Part shown: positions 33,597 to 45,921 of the stretch, piece by piece | Layout: each line of letters starts with the position of its first letter | Numbering within the stretch: position 1 is the stretch's first letter | DNA from: Garcia nutans | Taxonomy: Eukaryota; Streptophyta; Magnoliopsida; Malpighiales; Euphorbiaceae | Length of the DNA: 64,000 bases | NCBI GenBank assembly: GCA_947685225.1 | Contig: CANTUV010000007.1 | Coordinates: forward strand, 14,652,501 to 14,716,500 | Direction: 5' to 3' | Notes under the pieces: generated by a model | The model's database searches: none | What the model was told of the DNA's origin: nothing | What the model saw: only the letters and a program-made list of their open reading frames with translations | Made by a program: the position numbers and the translations under genes

Positions 33597-34994
33597 TTAA
33601 GCTAAGGGAAGTTCATTGAGTTGAGCTTCTTCTCTCTTTACATCTTGAATACTCTCATCTTGAAAAGAGGATAAGACAAAATCTTCCTCTAATCCTCTTT
33701 CTACCATGAAGGTTGCTGGTGGTGGCATTCTATTAAACCTAGGCAAAGGATTATCCTTTATGTCGGGCTTATCAGGTCCATGTAGCTTACCACTGTCGAT
33801 CATATCTTAGATCTCATGCTTCAATCGAGTACATCTATCTGTCTTATATCCTTGAATCTAATGAAATTGACAAAAAGCTTTGGTATCAAAGTTTGGAGGC
33901 AAAGGATTCGGTAAGGGTCGAGGAGCCAATGGTTGTAATAATCCTTTCTTTTATGGCTTGTTAAAAACTCAAGATAGAAGTTTTCCTAATTCAGAAAATT
34001 ATCTTCTATTTTCTTAACCAGTTGGATTAATATCGACTTCCTTATGTGTACTTTGATTTCAAGACTGATAATTCCATTTTGCATAAAAATGGTTCTTCTC
34101 TCTTTCTTACTCTTCTATTTGTAATCCAGCTTGAAGAAGATCTTTGAAATCCCTTATAAGGGTGTGAGACAGCCTTTCACAGAGGTTGGGCAGGATGCCT
34201 CTAACTATCATCTTAATCTAGTCTGACTCATCAGGCCTCCTTTTGAGAAGTGCAGGCTTATTTCTCTATCTCTTTACATAATCAATAAAACTTTCATTTT
34301 GTTTTTGCCTGATAGTATCCACCTCCATCAAGGTAACTTCCAGCTCGATATTGTACCCATACTACTGGATGAAGGCTTTATACATCATATCTTAATCTTT
34401 TAGGGTACTTTCTTCTAAGGTGTTGAACCAGTTTTGCACAATGGGATTCAATGAGAGCATGAAATACCTTAGAGTTTAAGCCTTGATAGCTCTAGTAGAC
34501 TGCATAGCTGTGATGTACTATTTAATATACAAGTGAGGATTCCCTGTACCATTGTACCTAGCGAAAGAGGGTATCTTAAACTTGTAAAGAACATCTTCAT
34601 CTTGCTCAAATAGCTTATCTATTTCTGATATCTCATCAGCTTTCAACTTCTTTTCAAATTTCTTCTCTAAATCAGCAATCATCTTCTCCACATCAGATGT
34701 TTTGGTCTTTTCTACAGTTGCTCTTTCCACAACCTTCGACTCTTTCTTCTTATCTTGAGGATCTTGGAAGTATTGAGTCCAGTCGTCATCAACAACTACC
34801 TTGTCATCATTGAAGACTAATTCGCCAACCTTTCCCTTATCCTTCGACTTCTTAGTGTTGGCAGATGCCTCAGCAGTGTTCCCCAAAAGCGCAGCTAGTT
34901 GATTTCTCATGGTCTTGACTAGGACCTCCTTTAATTCTTTCATCTTGGCATTAAGGGTGTCATCCACCATCTTTTGAATTTTTTCAAGTTCCAT
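33597..34994 (-). pseudogene. gag of the gag-only Tat/Ogre-like element
   Basis: The ATG at 34994 begins MELEKIQKMV. The N-terminal 158 residues are open and end with a RYNGTGNPHLYIK motif that starts the gag domain. The domain continues through 34500-34050 with several stops. The C-terminal portion 33803-33597 is open again (IDSGKL, NPLPRFNRMPPPATF, ending LNELPLA). The last segment with NPLP is typical of Tat-lineage Gag after a degenerate zinc-knuckle region. Gag would form the particle; reverse transcription and integration would need enzymes from an autonomous relative. Confidence 0.82.
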
Positions 34995-36110
34995 TGCTCT
35001 TGGTGAGAAGCTGACCGAGTTGCTATTGGAGTCTACCTCACTAGTATAGGTTGGGTTGTCGTATGCTTTTGAACTATTGTACTCCAGGTCTGTGAGCCAG
35101 AAAGGATCAATGACATGTTATGCAATATGTGCATGCATGTATGCATAAACAATAAGCAAACAAAGATAATTAGGATATTTCTTCCAACCTTATAACTTCC
35201 ACACATGAATGACGAGTCTCTTTTCCTAGGTATATGGTCAACAAAATATCAAAATGAGATATTTTATTTTCGAGAAATTCCCTCAGACGATTTTAATCAA
35301 TAGTTATATTTTGAAATATGGAAGTTAGTCCATGATAATTCCCATTAATTAAACTTTAATCCATCTAATCAATTAAAATAACTTTTATGTTATATTGGAT
35401 TAAAACTAAATTAAGAGGTTTATCATTAATAGATTTCTCATTTGAAAAAGTAACTAATGATTCATACCAAAAATAAGCCTATGATTAATAATTATTAGTA
35501 TAAGTTAGGCTCAGAATTGATTTTGGCATTCCATAATTTACCTAAATATTTATAAGCTCTTTTTGTAATCTTTAGATGGAGTGAAATAATTTTGTTTCAA
35601 AGCCCTTGGGCTTTTAAGCTTGAGCCATAAGGTTGAAAAAAGATTTTTGGCCCATCTTTGAAAAGAAGATTTTAAAATTTTGGAATTTGGTCTTTTAATT
35701 TTAAAGGAAAGATTATTTTGAGCTTACAATATAGGTAGGTCATATTAGAAAAAGAGAAAACCAAATAAGCTATGGCTTAAACCAAGATAAATTAATCATA
35801 GTCAAACAACAAGCATTTGGGGTAAAAACTTAAGAAAAATAACTAGGCCAATTACATGAGCTTTAGTCTTTCGGTTGAAAAGTATAGGTTCCCATAACAA
35901 GTATATACCAAAAGGTACAAGGCTATGAGTAGTTATGCCATGCTCAATCTCCACACCTTGAGTGAAAGTATGGTATCCCTCACACAACATAACACAGGCA
36001 ACATGGGCGTCCTAACTCACGCGCACAATGCAATCTATATGATACAATGGACAGTATTATAATAAGAAAAAATAAAATAATATAAAGACCAACAGAATCA
36101 ACTTTTCTTA
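34995..36110 (-). other. Untranslated leader of the gag-only element
   Basis: About 1.1 kb between PBS and gag. It is colinear with 18745-19907 but with more small deletions. No supported gene. Confidence 0.6.
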
Positions 36111-36128
36111 TCCCCAGTGGAGTCACCA
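36111..36128 (-). other. Primer binding site of the gag-only element
   Basis: TGGTGACTCCACTGGGGA on the minus strand lies one base from the LTR edge and is identical to that of copy A. It resembles the tRNA-Arg type of Ogre/Tat elements. Confidence 0.72.
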
Positions 36129-36129
36129 C

Positions 36130-37955
36130 TGTGAGCGGAGATTTTTGCCTCCACTCCTATGTAGAATGATACTTGCGACTTTGGCACTATTAGGCTCAGA
36201 GCCTTAGAGAACACAGGCCTAAACCCAAAGAAAATGGAGTCGCCACCTAGATGGTCCGGGAAAAAAAATGGTTGATGACTCGATTCCTAAGGAATCTCCA
36301 ACCCCTAATGGGTTCAAAAAGTTGGGTATACGTGGGGAAGGTGAGAATGACCCAGCACCCCACTGCACCCGGCTCATTAAAACTGACCTCCTTTTTAGGT
36401 CTATATATTATTAAATTTTTAAATATTATAAAATCATCCATATTACATGCAATTATCAAAATAGATCATCATTGTATTAAAATCAAAGAAAGTCCAAACA
36501 AAATAAATGGGCGCCCATACTAGATGGAAACATGCCCTTATAATGTCCAATGTCCAAAATAAAATTGGACACCCACCATTTGGTGGAAACATGCCCTCTT
36601 ACATTGACCCTAATTGATGAGGTACCCACTAAGTGGAAACATACCTCTTACATTCTTGAATATTAAAATAGTCAATTCAATATAACTCAATCATTCAAAA
36701 TAAACAACTAATTGAAATCACATGATTAATCATCTAAATAAATCATTCATCCATCACAAAATAAGATAATTAAGATCAACATATAAAGATACACACCAAG
36801 GTTAAAATATATAAAGTTGAGTTGAAATTGCAACTAGATGCCAAATATATAAACTAGGGTTTAAATCTAAAAAATGGAAGTTTTGGATTTAGGGTTTAAG
36901 GAATTAGGGTTTAGAAGTTGAGTTAGAGGTTTTAAATCAAGTTTTAGCTTACTATGAAGTTGAAACGAATTAACATGAAGTGGACTACTAAATGATATAA
37001 AAGATTAGGTTTTAGTTTTATAAAATATATACTAGATCTTGGTGATTAAGCTTCTAGACAAAACCATAAAATAAGCATACTGTGATGATATTGTAAAAAA
37101 CTAATTCGCAAATACTAAACAAATTAATTAGAAAGTTAAACCTACATTTGAAGGCTCCACCAATTTGAATGTGTTGAATCAAGCTCGACATTATCAGTGC
37201 CTGAATCAACTTTGTTATTGGTTTAGTAAAGCGAAGGCACTGTCCACTACCTTCTGTTGTTGATGGTTAATATTTTGTATCTCTTTCTTGCCTCGGTTGT
37301 TGCCTCTTATCTTTGTCTATTCTCAGTTATCAGTTGCTAGGGTTTTGTTTTTCAATTTTTCTGCTACTACTTCTGTATTGCTTTGTTTCTGTCTTTTTTT
37401 CTTTATTGTCGTTCGTTCATCAAAGTTACCATCTCTTGCTATTTGATACCAGTCCCGTGTTGCTTATCCGTGCTTCCTCATCACTACCTCTTTCTCTCTA
37501 TGTTAATCATGTATTTATAGGAAGCAAAAACTTAAACCTAAACTTAAACTCCCTAATCCGAGTCTTAAAAGAATTATAACTTGATTAGGAAATTAAATGG
37601 CCAGACAAAACTCAGATTTGGAGGGGCTCATATCGATTTAGAGGTTCCAAATCAATATGGAGTCAACTCATATCAATTTGGAAGGTCCAAATTGATATGA
37701 GCTTGGCTTAAATCGATTTGGATATCCCAAATCGATATGAGCCATGGCTCATGTCGATTTTGGCATGTCCAGACTCAAACCAAATCCTAATTTTTAATTT
37801 CTTTTAGATAGAACCTATTTTATAATTTAATTTGGGCATTTATGAATTGGACCATCTAATATTTAAGCATTAAAATTAGGTTTAGGTTCTTTAAAATTAT
37901 AACGGAATAAGGTAAGCTTCTTAAACCTAATCCGTGCCAAAATTAAGGGTCTACA
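36130..37955 (-). repeat. 5' LTR of the gag-only element
   Basis: The LTR is 1826 bp, from TGTGAGCGG to GGGTCTACA on the plus strand. Minus-strand TATA box at 37513-37519 and dyad array at about 37620-37760. Its left 250 bases look closer to copy A than to its partner 3' LTR. Confidence 0.85.
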
Positions 37956-38379
37956 AATTGATTCCCATGATCCTGGGGATGACATACCATGGTCGTGGAA
38001 ACTTTTATTCCTTAAATTTCTTATGATTTGGTACTTCGAATGGCTTACATAACAAAATTTAAACAACATCAATCAAAGATTTAAAAAGAAAATCAATTAA
38101 AAAGAACAAAATGGAAAAGAAATTGGGTTGCCTCCCAACAAGTGCGAAGTTTATAGTTGATAAGTTGATATGCTCTGGTTGAACATCATATGATGAAGTG
38201 ATAGATGATTCCAACATCTATTGGATCACCAATAAAATAAGATTTCAATTGTTGGTTGTTTACTTTGAAGATTTCACTTCTTTAATTTTGTATATCTACT
38301 ACACTGCAAGGATAGATCTTCACAACTCTAAAAGGTCTGACCAATGAGACTTAAGCTTCTCAAAAAAGAGATTTAATCA
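37956..38379 (-). other. Athila post-pol spacer
   Basis: It starts with the right target duplication (AATTG). It holds one more CCATGGTCGTGG motif (about 37988) and a GGTTGCCTCCCAAC segment at 38126-38140, which on the minus strand is the GGGAGGCAACCC sequence commonly found after Athila pol. No gene. Confidence 0.6.
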
Positions 38380-41300
38380 CTAATTGTAAAACAAAACTTG
38401 TTGTCCTTCATGGAATTGCTTAAATTTGATAAATATATCATGCCATGTCTTGGTTCTTTCTTTATAACTTTTGGCATTCTCATAAGCTTGAAACCTAATT
38501 TCATCTAATTCACTCAACTGCAAAAGATATTTTTGTCCGACCTTATTCAAATCCATGTTCAGTTGTTTTATGGCCCAATATGCCTTATATTCTAACTCAA
38601 CTAGTAAATGACATGCTTTCACAAAGACAAGTCTACATGGTGACATACCAATCGGAGTCTTATATGTTGTTCTATAAGCCCAAAGTGCATCATCCAACGT
38701 AGCTGACCAATCTTTCCTTAAATTACTTATTGTTTTCTTTAAAATCCATTTAAGTTTACTATTAGAGATTTTCACTGGTCCACTAGTTTGAGGATTGTAA
38801 GGTGTTGCCACTTTATGGTGTACTCCATATTTCCTAAGAATAGATTCAAAACTCTTATTACAAAAATGAGTACCTCCATCACTAATTATAGCCGTAGGAA
38901 CTCCAAATTTAGTGAAAATATTCTTTTTGACAAACTCAGTTACAACCTTGAATCATTTGTTGGACTTGCTAATGCTTCCACCCATTTTGAAACATAATCT
39001 ATAGCTACTAAAATGTATTAATTATTAAATGATGGTGGAAATGGTTCCATAAAATCAATTCCCCAAACATTAAGCAATTCAACTTCAAGGATTGTGTTAA
39101 GTGGCATATCTTGTCTTTTTGAAATATTGTCTACCCATTGACATCTATCACATGACTGAACAAAAGTTTTGGCATCCTTTTACATAATTGGCCAAAAAAT
39201 CTAGATTACCAAATTTTAGAAATTATCTTAGATTTGCAAAAATGACCTCCACATTCTTTTGAATGATAGAATTCTAGAATACTTTCTTCTCCTATTCTAG
39301 GACACATCTACTAATCATTCCATCCCCACAATGTTTAAATAATAAAGGTTCCTCACACATGTAATGTTTAACATCAGCAAAAAATTTCTTCTGTTGAGCA
39401 TAAGTCAGTTTTGATGGAAGGACACCACCTGCCAAATAATTTACAAAGTCAGCATACCAAGGGATATAAGTTTTAACAGAGAAAAGGCATTCATCAGGGA
39501 ATGATTCATTAATAGGCATAATATCCTGCTCTATTTGCTTCTCCATAAATTTTTTGCTCCCTTTTTATCTTTAATTTCAAGATCAAATTCTTGAAAAAGC
39601 AAAATCCACCTAATCAATCTTGGTTTAGCTTCCTTCTTGCTCATAAGATATTTAATTGTTGCATGATCGGTATAAACAATAACTTTATAGCCTGAAAGAT
39701 AAGATCTAAATTTGTCAAGAGCAAAAACTATAGCAAGCATTTCTTTTTCTATTGTAGCATAATTAATTTGAGTATCATCAAGGGTTCGGCTTGCATAATA
39801 AATAACATGACTTTTCTTATCTTTCTTTTGACTCAATACAACTCTGATGGCATAATCACTAGCATCACACATGAGCTCGAATGGTAAAGACCAATTTGGT
39901 GGTGAGATAATAGGAGTTGTTGTAAGTATTTCTTTTAACCTATTAAAGGCGATTAAACATTCATTAAAAAAATTAAAAACAACATCCTTATTCAATAATT
40001 CACACAAGGGTTTAGCAATTTTTGAAAAATCTTTTATAAAACACCTGTAAAACCCTACATATCCCAAAAAAACTATGAACTCCCTTAATATTGGTTGGTG
40101 GTGGTAGCTATTCAATAACTTTGATCTTTGCTCTATCCACTTCAATTCCTCTTTTAGAAACTTTATGTCCTAGAATGATGCCTTCTTCTACCATGAAATG
40201 GCATTTCTCCCAATTAAGAACAAGATTTGTTTCCTCAAATTGTTTAAGTACCTATTCTAAATGTTATAAACAAGTATCAAAAGTGGTACCATAAACAGTA
40301 AAATCATCCATAAAAATTTCAACAATTAATTCCACAATATCTGAAAAATATGGCCATCATGCATCTTTGGAAGGTTGCTAATGCATTGCGTAGTCCAAAG
40401 GGCATTCTGCAAAAAGCAAAAGTGCCATATGGACATGTGAATGTTGTCTTCTCTTGATCTTTTGGTGCTATAGGAATTTGAAAATAACTTGAATATTGAT
40501 CTAATAAACAAAAATAAGCATTACCTGCAAGACTTTCAAGCATTTGATAATGAATGGTAAAGGAGTGATCCTTACGAGTAGCTTTGTTCAATTTCCTATA
40601 GTCTATGCAAACATGTCATCCAGTGACTGTCCTTGAAGGAATTAATTCATTATTTTCATTTGTTATCACACTCATGCCTCCCTTCTTTGGAACTACATAT
40701 ACAGGACTTACCCAAGAACTATCAGAAATGGGATAAATAATTCTTGTATCTAAGAGCTTAGTCACTTTTACTTTCACTATCTCTTTCATATTTGGATTTA
40801 ATCTTCTCTGTTGGTCTATCATAGGTGTAGAATTTTCTTCTAATAATATCCTATGCATGCATATTGAAGGGCTAATTCCTTTAATATCATATATAGTCCA
40901 ACCTATTGCCTTCTTTTATTTCCTGATCAAATCTAAATTTTGACTTAATTGAATTTTGGACAAATTAGCATTAATAATAGTAGGCAAAGTGTTATTGAAT
41001 TCAAGATGGGCATACCTGAGATGATTTGGAAGCAGTTTTAATTCTAATTCCCGTGTCTTTTCAATAGAAGGAGGCGGTAGGGTTTTACCTTTTCCAAGAG
41101 ATTCAAATTTCTGAAAGTACATGAGTGGAGTTTGTTGTAATGTTGAAGCATAAGCAGCTACTTCTTTAGTTTCATCGTTTGCTGTAGAGCTTTGTATAAG
41201 ACATGTTTCCAAAGAATCATCAACTATTTGTTCACATGTTTGCTACACACATTCATCTATCACATTAATTAGAAAACAATCATCAAGAAATGCTGGATAT

Positions 41301-42075
41301 TTAGCTGCTTTTGTCTAGTTAAATTCCACTTTCTCCTCTCCTACTTGAAAAGTAAGCTTTCCTCCTTGAACATCGATCATAGCTTCTATTGTAGCAAAGA
41401 ATGGCCTTTCTAAAATAAGTGAAATTCGATGTCCTCATCCATTTCAAGAATTACAAAATCTACTAGAATGTAGAGTCTATCCGCTTTTATAAGAACATCT
41501 TTAACTATTCCAACAGGATATTTTATTGAATGATCAGCTAACTAAAGAGACATTTTTATTGGTTGTAGTTGCAAGAAGCCAAGTTTTTTGCAAATAGAAC
41601 AAGGCATTAGACTAACACTAGCTCCTAAATCACATAATGCTTTATGAAAATCAACTTCACCAATGGTACAAGGTATAGAAAAACTCCCTGGATCTTTTAA
41701 TTTTGATGGAAGTTTATTTTGAATCATCAAATTGCATTCCTCTGTTAGTGTAATTTTTGGGTTGTCATCTAGTTTTCTTTTATTAGAAAGCAATTATTTA
41801 AGAAACTTCACATATGTTGGCATCTGTGCAAGAGCTTCTACAAAAGGAATATTAATGTGAAGTTGTTTAAAAACTTTTAAAAATTTTTCATATTGCTTAT
41901 CTAATTTTTGTTTCTTTAATCGTTGAGGAAAATGAATCATAGGCACATAAGGTTTAATAATTTCTTTTGATGCTTCCTGTTCTTTAATTTCTTCTTCTTT
42001 TTCCTCCTCCTTTTCCTTATCTAAGTCTAGAGTTTTGTGTGGTTGAGAATCTTTAAGTTGTAAGCCACTTCTCAA
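38380..42075 (-). pseudogene. Athila protease - RT - RNase H - integrase, decayed
   Basis: Minus-strand order: linker RLKKQKLDKQYEKFLKVFK (42075-41794); protease with ALCDLGASVSLMP (within 41793-41542); RT from 40858 with LLDTRIIYPISDSSWVSP, a stop near 40617, CIDYRKLNKA, MPFGLRNALATFQRCM, and FMDD in a shifted frame at about 40303-40314; RNase H (40145-39531) with CDASDYAIR and YTDHATIKYLM; integrase (39546-38380) with a degraded zinc region, a stop-rich core (39290-38900), SDGGTHFC, and ATPYNPQTSG where the catalytic Glu position reads Val-Lys. The many C-to-T-type stops fit long methylated silence. It cannot be expressed as a polyprotein. Confidence 0.9.
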
Positions 42076-42167
42076 AGTAATAGCTTTGCAATATTCCCTT
42101 GGATTAACCTCTGTTTAGCTAGGAAGAGCTCTTTGATTGCGAGTATTGAGTGAACCCACAATTTGAC

Positions 42168-43261
42168 CTACTTGAGTTTTAAGATTTCTATTTTGTGTCG
42201 AGAGACGTTCAATTTTCTGCTCAAGTTTGTCATATTGCTTTTCAATTTTATCGAATCTCTCCGATGTGACTCCAATGAATTTTCTAATGTTGATTCATAA
42301 CTTGGTTTTTCTGCATAAGTGGATCCTTGATTCTGGTTCTTTAGGTATGGAGATTGAAAAGGTGCTTTTTGATTGTTTTGATTTCCCCATGACAAATTAG
42401 GATGGTTCCTCCATGTTGGGTTGTATGTATTTCCTTGAAAATTCTTACCCCTATTTTGATTACCCAAAAATTGAACTTGCTTCATAATTCTGCAATATGT
42501 TATATCATGAGTTCCTCCACATCCTTCGCATGCTGGAGAAGATGATGATAGGTTGACATGCTCCAACTTCTTGGCAATTGTATCTGCCTTAGCTGCAAGT
42601 AAAGAAAAAATATCAATTTCATGTAAACCTGCAACTCTTTTATGCATACATTGTTCTGAAGTCCAATGATAGTTATTTACTGCCATTTTTTCAATCAAAT
42701 CATTAGCATCTGAAGGAGCTTTATTCATAATTGCACCACCTGCTACTGCATCAACTATTTCTTTGATATTTAGATGAAGACCATTATAAAAAGTTTGAAT
42801 CAAAAGTCATTCAGGTACTCCATGGTGTGGACACTTTCTTTGTAAGTTTTTAAAACATTCCCAAGCTTCATATAAAATTTCTCCATCAAGTTGAATAAAG
42901 CTTGTGATATCATTTCTTAATTTTGCCATTTTTGCTGGTAGAAAATATTTTACAAGAAAAGCTGCGGCTAATTGATCCCATGTTGTGAACGTGTCTAGTG
43001 TTTGGAAGTGAGCCAATCCTTTGCTTGATCCTTAAGAGAAACTAGAAAAAGTCGCAAACGAATAACATCATCAGATACACCATTAATTTTAAAAGTACCA
43101 CACATTTCTATGAAATTAGATATATGAGCATAAGCATCTTCATGTGGTAAACCATGAAAAACTGATTGTTGAATTAAATTAATAAGTATTGGCTTAAGAT
43201 CAAAAGTGTTGGCTTGCATAGGTGGTTTAACTATGCTGGATCTTGGTTGAGCAAAGGGCAT
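42168..43261 (-). pseudogene. Athila gag, decayed
   Basis: Three overlapping open pieces (43261-42995, 43016-42807, 42803-42168) translate to an Athila-type Gag. Recognisable parts are NLIQQSVFHGLPHEDAYAHI, LRLFLVSLKDQAKDWL, WDQLAAAFLVKYFLPAKMAK and a C-terminal segment with one CX2CX4HX4C-like site (CEGCGGTHDITYC), then an asparagine-rich stretch and a coiled-coil tail. Two frame changes separate the pieces (near 43005 and 42805). PBS and leader lie about 0.3 kb upstream on the minus strand. Confidence 0.88.
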
Positions 43262-43567
43262 AGCATATTACTTAAGAGTTATATTTTATGGATCCATCAT
43301 GATTCGTTCTTCATCAGAAGAGTCAGTTGGATCGTCAATTTTAAGAGTTGTTACTAAAGTTCCTTCCACAGTTTGTTCTTCTTTCCCCCTCTTTCTTCTT
43401 TTTCCTATAAAATCATTCAATTTCCAGATTATATGACTCAAGTTTTGTATTTGGATTTCTTCGCATATAAACTAAAAAAAATTCTTCACTTAAAAGTAAA
43501 AGAAATTAAAATAGAAAATAAAAATCCAAAGCAATAACAGTTTAATATTATTAATATTAAAACGGTC

Positions 43568-43588
43568 ACCTCCCAGGCAACGGTGCCA
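43568..43588 (-). other. Primer binding site, tRNA-Asp type
   Basis: Minus strand reads TGGCACCGTTGCCTGGGAGG, close to the TGGCGCCGTTGCCGGGG primer site typical of Athila elements. It lies a few bases inside the LTR edge at 43595. Confidence 0.82.
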
Positions 43589-43594
43589 AAACCT

Positions 43595-45200
43595 TGTTAG
43601 GATTCTAGCCTAGCTAACTGCAAGTGCATAGGCCATATCAAATAATAAAGTGATAAGTAGAATGTCGTTCCCATGAAGAGGGTTGTTCTAAATACCAAAT
43701 AATTAAACTAATTATTATTTGGATAACAAAAATTGATTGATTAAATTAAACTTTAAATAAAATAAATTACTTGGAATTAAAACTAATAATATGAAACTTA
43801 GGGTTAAGACACATTTATGAATTTATTATGGATTTTCTAAATTATTGGTTTAGTTCAGTACTTTCCCTTTTAATTAATTGTTGGATTCTCCTAAATCAAG
43901 CTTTAGTCTCTCTCAAGTACTAAAACTAATATCGATTTAATCCTTACGTCTACTCTCATGATCATAAGTAATTGAATCAATTTATTAAATTTTATGAGAA
44001 TCTTGAATCAACCTCTTAAAGATTTTACCTTATCTCTAAGTGAAAAACTTCCTTAAGATTGTTACCTCCATGGACGAATGTTATGCTTTCACTCTCGCTC
44101 CATCACATAACATCTCAATTCAACTAATTATTGGCCAGATAATCAAAGCATTAAGATTAAAGATAACAAAATAATCAAAGGTAGAACTTAACTAAATCAA
44201 ATAGACATATGTTATTATATAATAGATTCAATATAAGGGACTAACCATAAATAAAGTTTAGTTCCTCATATTTGTAATGAAAACATAACAAACATTAAGG
44301 ATAATTAATTGAAATAACAAGAAAAGATCAAAATCTAGTTCTTTTGATTGAAGAAGAATTCTACTAGAATTCTTGAATCTCTTCTTTGAACCCTAATTCA
44401 CTCTTCAAAAGAAAGACTAAAATTTGACCGATACAAGTTTAAATAACAAAAATTCTAAACTCACTATAACTCTCACTTGTATCTTAAACTCTCTCTTGTC
44501 TATTATCTTAATCTAACTTCAATCTAAAACTCATGCTTGAATCCTTAGAGGGAAAGTGTTTATATAGAGTGTTTGAAAGCTTCTTGATGATAGCAAGCTA
44601 TCAAATGCATGAGCCCAACAAATAATAGCTACTTAGATCTTCAATTTTCAACTTTTTCGGCTAAAAGTCATAAATTTCAGCCCCACGGTCGTGGCATATG
44701 GGTGCCACGATCGTGGCCTAGGTTGGAATGGACTATTTCGAGCCATTTTCTAGTTGTAAATGGTGGCTAAGTGGGCCACGGTCATGCCTCTTTGAATGCC
44801 ACGGTCGTGGCTTTTGAATGGAGGCTGCAAACTCTGACTTTTCTTCCTTTTCGCGGATTAGGCAGTAAAGAAATGAATCCCACGGGCATGGCTATTCAGT
44901 GCCAAGATTATGGCATCCATTTTGCTTCTAGAACTTTTATTTTTCTTTATTTTTTTGATGTGGCAAACTCAATTTAAATCCCAGGATTGTGGCCTTGAAG
45001 AGCCATGGGCGTGACACCTGTATTTTCTTTATTTTTGCTTACTTTTCTTTAATTTTACACCACTCATCATTAAAAACTTTGAATCTTGCCTTTTCAAGCA
45101 TAAATAGTATAATTCTAACTCAAACAAATAAAATTCATCAAAATTCAATTGCAAAACAATTAAAATCATGGTTAAAATTATATAAAATATTGATTACAAT
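43595..45200 (-). repeat. Athila 5' LTR (right edge estimated)
   Basis: The left edge TGTTAGGATTCTAGCC is clear. The right edge cannot be fixed because no partner LTR is present. By analogy with the 1612-bp solo LTR at 305-1916, which has the same layout, it should end near 45.2 kb. It contains the TATA box and dyad array described separately. Confidence 0.7.
44559..45017 (-). promoter_or_regulatory. Athila U3: TATA box plus CCACGGTCGTGG dyad array
   Basis: A minus-strand TATATAAA box is at 44559-44566. From 44681 to 45017 are about eight CCACGGTCGTGG-type dyads. They include the perfect 14-bp palindrome GCCACGATCGTGGC at 44704-44717 and GCCACGGTCGTGGC at 44798-44811. Several more distant copies have TG or CA in place of CG, as expected from methylation decay. 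Confidence 0.6.
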
Positions 45201-45905
45201 TTCACTCTATCATTCATATATAAAATATAATCAGTATAGATACATACTTATGAAAAGCATACAATTTTATTATTATTATTAATTTTAATTACTCATAGTG
45301 ATTTATAAAATCTTAGTTAAAACAAAACAATAATTTCTTTAGTAAAATTCTCAAATATACATGTATAGCAAAAATTAATCACCATAAGCCAATTCTTATT
45401 ATCATCTTTTATAAACCTTGATTAAAAATTTATCAAAACTTCATATTTGCTCTTCATACTTACAGATCCTCATATTAATTTTCCCATATTTTTTTCTCAA
45501 TCATATGCTATTTATATCTCAATTTACTTACCAACTCATCAAATATGCCAAAATTTCAATTCTTTTTCTGGCAGTCTCATTTTCCAAATTTTCTTTCATA
45601 TTTAAATTTTTACCAATTTTTTTAAGATTTAAACCATAAAATTTAGACATGTATAAAAACTCATATATAAAATTTTAGATTTTTATAAGCTTATTTGCTA
45701 TGAATTTAAATTAGGATTTCTCAACCTACAAATTCAAATTCCATAACTATCCTCTAGCATTGCGACCTTTTTTAAAAATTTTATTTTTAATACTAAAATT
45801 TCACTAAAACTTATAAAACTTTAAACATTATTCTTAGATACATATATAAACTTATATCTAATTTTTCCAATTTTTCCATATTCATTTACTATATTATTAA
45901 ATTAT
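45201..45905 (-). repeat. Chromovirus-type LTR fragment, left part
   Basis: AT-rich sequence that continues seamlessly at 57037 once the CACTA transposon is removed. Same style as the right part: repeated AAATTTTAGATTTTT and CATATATAAA phrases. The left boundary is not determinable. Confidence 0.45.
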
Positions 45906-45921
45906 CACTACAAGAAAAATG
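45906..45921. repeat. CACTA left terminal inverted repeat
   Basis: The 16 bases CACTACAAGAAAAATG match the right end exactly in inverted orientation. Confidence 0.95.

Larger units (their letters stand above)
27014..37955 (-). mobile_element. Complete gag-only (TR-GAG-like) Tat/Ogre-like element, 10.9 kb
   Basis: Minus-strand order: 5' LTR (37955-36130), PBS (36128-36111), leader, gag (34994-33597), spacer, 42-bp tandem repeats, a 1.7-kb array of about 25-bp repeats, PPT and 3' LTR (28820-27014). Flanks are GATTG (27009-27013) and AATTG (37956-37960), a 5-bp duplication with one mismatch. No protease, RT, RNase H or integrase motif is seen in the 4.7 kb between gag and the 3' LTR. This is the layout of terminal-repeat retrotransposons with GAG. 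Tandem arrays just inside the 3' LTR are known for Tat/Ogre elements. Confidence 0.82.
24601..45200 (-). mobile_element. Athila-lineage LTR retrotransposon, decayed, split by a nested element
   Basis: Minus-strand order: LTR (about 45200-43595), tRNA-Asp-type PBS, gag (43261-42168), protease to integrase (42075-38380), GGGTTGCCTCCC-type spacer, env-like ORF (26520 to about 25150) and 3' region. The 10.9-kb gag-only element 27014-37955 sits in the spacer between pol and the env-like ORF. Athila assignment rests on PBS, gag style, the ALCDLGASVSLMP protease, the DSSWVSPVYVVPKKGG RT segment and the env-like ORF. Coding parts hold many stops and frameshifts. The 3' LTR was not found, and the right edge of the 5' LTR is estimated. 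Confidence 0.82.

Noticed and set aside
45201..45905. Assigning this AT-rich stretch to the Athila LTR
   Set aside because: It continues directly across the CACTA insertion into sequence that ends as a chromovirus-type LTR at 58674, so it more likely belongs to that LTR; the exact border remains open.
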